Assembly (NCBI GenBank): GCA_033558025.1
Contig: JAUCEF010000008.1
Coordinates: forward strand, 2,480,001-2,544,000
Origin: Phytophthora sp. 'mugwort'
Lineage: Eukaryota > Oomycota > Peronosporomycetes > Peronosporales > Peronosporaceae
Direction of reading: 5' to 3'
DNA length: 64,000 nucleotides
Below, piece after piece: positions 61,900-64,000 of the stretch. Below the pieces are notes generated by a model that made no database searches, was not told the DNA's origin, and worked only from the letters and a program-made list of their open reading frames with translations. Made by a program: the position numbers and the translations under genes. The first letter of the stretch is position 1. Every line of letters begins with the position of its first letter.

Positions 61900-62799
61900 T
61901 GGGTTTCTATCGAACTATGCGACTATGCGTTATTAATTAGTGCCTGCCTCCGACTAGTTAGCATTTCGACCCAGGAATTCGCCGTGTGTGTGACAAGGGC
62001 TATGCTGACACATAATCACCACCTCGGAGTGCGAGCGTACAAGCGTTATGCTCGACCGTCTTTTAGTGAACGACGAGGCTTTGGAGACTGTGAACTCTGC
62101 GGAAAGCAGGCGCGAAGCTTAAAACATTCTCAGAGTTTTGGTGGAACAAACAGATAGCAACCCGACCCCACAAGATGTCCAGAATCTTGTTCGATCGCTC
62201 AAGAGCTTGATGCTTTAGTTCTGCGGAGTTCCAGGGAACGTCGGTCATATATTCGTGGCTTCGTTGAACGGGAAGGTTCGTAGTTCAAATGTTTTCATTC
62301 TGAATCCGAGGTCACCACTCGCCCGTTCTTTGTGTATTCTGTGTATATTTGTTCATCTAAGATAATTGCTACCTGCATTACCTTGTAAACAAAGCACATG
62401 GTTGATGTTTTTCGTAGGTTCCCTGAAGTATTAATGATCGATGCGACCCATGGAACGAATTCGTCGAAGTACAACATATGGTCGCTTACGGCACATGACG
62501 CTTGTGGCAAAGATCGGTATGTACAACATGCTGTTGTTCAAAATGAACGCGCAGCAACATTGTTTTCGGCGATTGAAGAGTTCATGAAGAACTACCCCTC
62601 CTCGCGCAAGTTGCAGTGCGTTGTGAGTGACAAAGACTTCACCAAAATTGGAGTCTTGAACACTGCCTTACCAAACGTGCGAATTTTACTTGTCAATTCC
62701 ACGTGGTGAAATATTTGCGAGAAAAAATCTCTTGTGCTGATTAGCGATTTACGTCGTGGCAGAAGGACCAATTACGAGCTGTGCTGTCCAGTTGATCCT

Positions 62800-62842
62800 C
62801 CAATCGGCCGCCCAATCGGTCGCACAGTCGGGCACACAGTCA
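62800..62842 (+). repeat. 12-bp repeat cluster 2, right MULE copy
   Basis: Four successive 12-bp units: CCAATCGGCCGC, CCAATCGGTCGC, ACAGTCGGGCAC and ACAGTCAAG(...). They occupy the link between the nuclease core and the helical region. Confidence 0.8.
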
Positions 62843-63786
62843 AGAGCTCCGTCAACAATTGGTGATGGTAACGTAATTTCTCTGCATCCTTTCGAGCAGT
62901 ACTTTTAAAAAAACTGGGGCAGCTGCAGAAAATTGTGGTGTTTGTACACGAGGCAGAATGCACTGGCATTGGGAAATAATTCGAATAATCGGTTGGAGGC
63001 CTCGTGGAAGCACACGAAGGAAGATGCAAACGCTTTGATGGGGTTGGACGAGTGCATAGCTACAATTATGTTTTGTCAGGACCACTCCGAACGCCTTCTG
63101 TACGACAAGGCCGCCAAGGTCCCTCGTGTTCATCATGAAGGCTATGATCGTGAGATGAGTCTAATCGCGAGTTTGTTTAGTAAGCATGTGTGCACGCTTA
63201 TCTACGATCAGTATGCGTACGCCACCGGTCCGGCTTCATACGATTTTTACGAGGCGTTTCCTGGAATGATTTTGATTTAAGAATACTGCTGTTGGGGAAA
63301 CAATGTTAGACGAACTGAGTGTGGAATATACAGTTACCAAGACTAGGTGGGAATGCTCCTGCTTATTTATGACCGCATGATTGGTACCGTGTCGGCATGT
63401 ATGTTACATTTGGAAGATGGAGACAATAATCCCTGCGCAGTTGCTACATAGGAGATGGCAGTTATCGTCGATGAGAACAGAAGATGAAGCTGCTGATATT
63501 CCTCGCATTCGTTCGCTATTAGTTCGATTCTTCAACAACCGAAGTCACCCTGGAACTCAGAGCGCAAGTTTCGAGAAGCCAAGCATCTGCCGGCTCCAAT
63601 TAGTGAATCTATTGCAAGTTTGGGCATGACCGAATTCCGCGTAGCCATGAAGGCGTTGACTATTCACGGAGAAAAGATTTGATGTCTTTGAGGAGTTGGC
63701 GGAGGTGCGAGCAACTGATGAGGATACATCTGCAGTGGGGGAGCGACATCGGAGATGTAGGTCTCGCCGAAGACGATGTTGAACCC

Positions 63787-63888
63787 ACTCAATCGGGAAC
63801 ACAGTCGGTTTCACAGTCGGTGGCACAGGCGGTAACCCAGTCGGTTACGCTATCGGAAAAGCCGGTGGGGTCGGTAGAGTCGGGACTC
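63787..63888 (+). repeat. 12-bp repeat cluster 3, right MULE copy
   Basis: At least six units of ACAGTCGGTTTC type with period 12. The protein reads QSVSQSVAQAVTQSVTLSEK, matching the Gln-Ser-Val linker of the left copy. Confidence 0.85.
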
Positions 63889-64000
63889 AATTCGCAGCTA
63901 CTCAAATCAGCGATTCTAGTCAAGTATTCGTGGAACAATCTAAGAAACCTGAGCTCGACAACCACCGGCCACAAGTGGAGACCCCCGCAGTCTGTTTTTC

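Larger units (their letters stand above)
61289..64000 (+). pseudogene. MULE transposase, right copy (plus strand, decayed, cut by window end)
   Basis: Same family as the left copy. The N-terminus reads SSKSIEDPSSEEGCLHECPD, then FASWDEFHAYMDEYQKKTPQ in which a stop interrupts the Asp/Glu run. The zinc-binding part is near 61980 (EFAVCVTRAMLTHNHHLGVR). The catalytic core at 62398-62709 has VLMIDATHGTNSSKYNIWSL and KLQCVVSDKDFTKIGVLN. The helical region at 62933-63280 has GNNSNNRLEASWKHTKEDAN. A SWIM-type Cys-x-Cys...Cys-x-His pattern is near 63350-63405 (WECSCLFM...VPCRHVCYI). Stops near 62710 and 63380 inactivate it. Any Ulp1 part would lie beyond 64000. Confidence 0.8.

Noticed and set aside
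61828..63888. Spaced short repeats as a possible CRISPR-like array
   Set aside because: The units are direct tandem 12-mers without unique spacers, lie inside decayed transposase genes, and the DNA is eukaryotic.

Overview
The window looks like nuclear DNA of an oomycete, most likely a Peronosporales species such as a Phytophthora relative. The reasons are: a compact, GC-rich block of genes with few short introns; a degenerate Maverick/Polinton with a phage-like S74 fibre protein; and chromodomain Gypsy, PIF/Harbinger, piggyBac, MULE, LINE and Copia-like debris. No database search was possible, so the lineage is an inference.

Left TE block (1-24061). Positions 1-8690 hold a decayed Maverick/Polinton: protein-primed DNA polymerase B, DDE integrase with a C-terminal chromodomain, unrecognised element genes, an S74-type fibre gene on the minus strand, and an A32/FtsK-like packaging ATPase. 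Positions 9084-10190 look like the 5' end of a truncated retroelement. Next comes a PIF/Harbinger pair: transposase on the plus strand and MYB/SANT protein on the minus strand. A ~10.6-kb chromovirus-type Gypsy element (12670-23261) sits inside the N-terminus of the MYB gene and leaves a 4-bp duplication. It carries a broken piggyBac transposase of its own. A ~760-bp TIR element (23298-24061) follows.

Gene island (24445-52320). About sixteen host genes lie close together, often head-to-head or tail-to-tail: ankyrin protein, a Cys/SUMO-motif protein, PH-DUF547 protein, DUF1769 protein, cytochrome P450, BMT5-like methyltransferase fused to C2H2 fingers, JTB family membrane protein, CCDC137-like basic protein, EF-hand protein, RING-coiled-coil-PX protein, several unrecognised proteins, a large NF-YB-like histone-fold protein, LST8 (TOR complex), centrin, and a DIM1/KsgA-type rRNA dimethyltransferase.

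Right TE block (52640-64000). This holds Copia-like and LINE fragments. The LINE endonuclease is split by a second transposon with an ADNCSGQNKNN...GHTKNSCDRGF signature. Two copies of one MULE family then stand head-to-head (57054-60957 minus, 61289-64000 plus). The left one is joined to a Ulp1-like C48 protease domain. Both copies carry clusters of a ~12-bp repeat (core CAGTCGGT) at three matching places. This pattern and the intact-looking NF-YB-like gene are the most distinctive signals here. The window fits a 'two-speed' genome: housekeeping genes bounded by nested, decayed mobile DNA.
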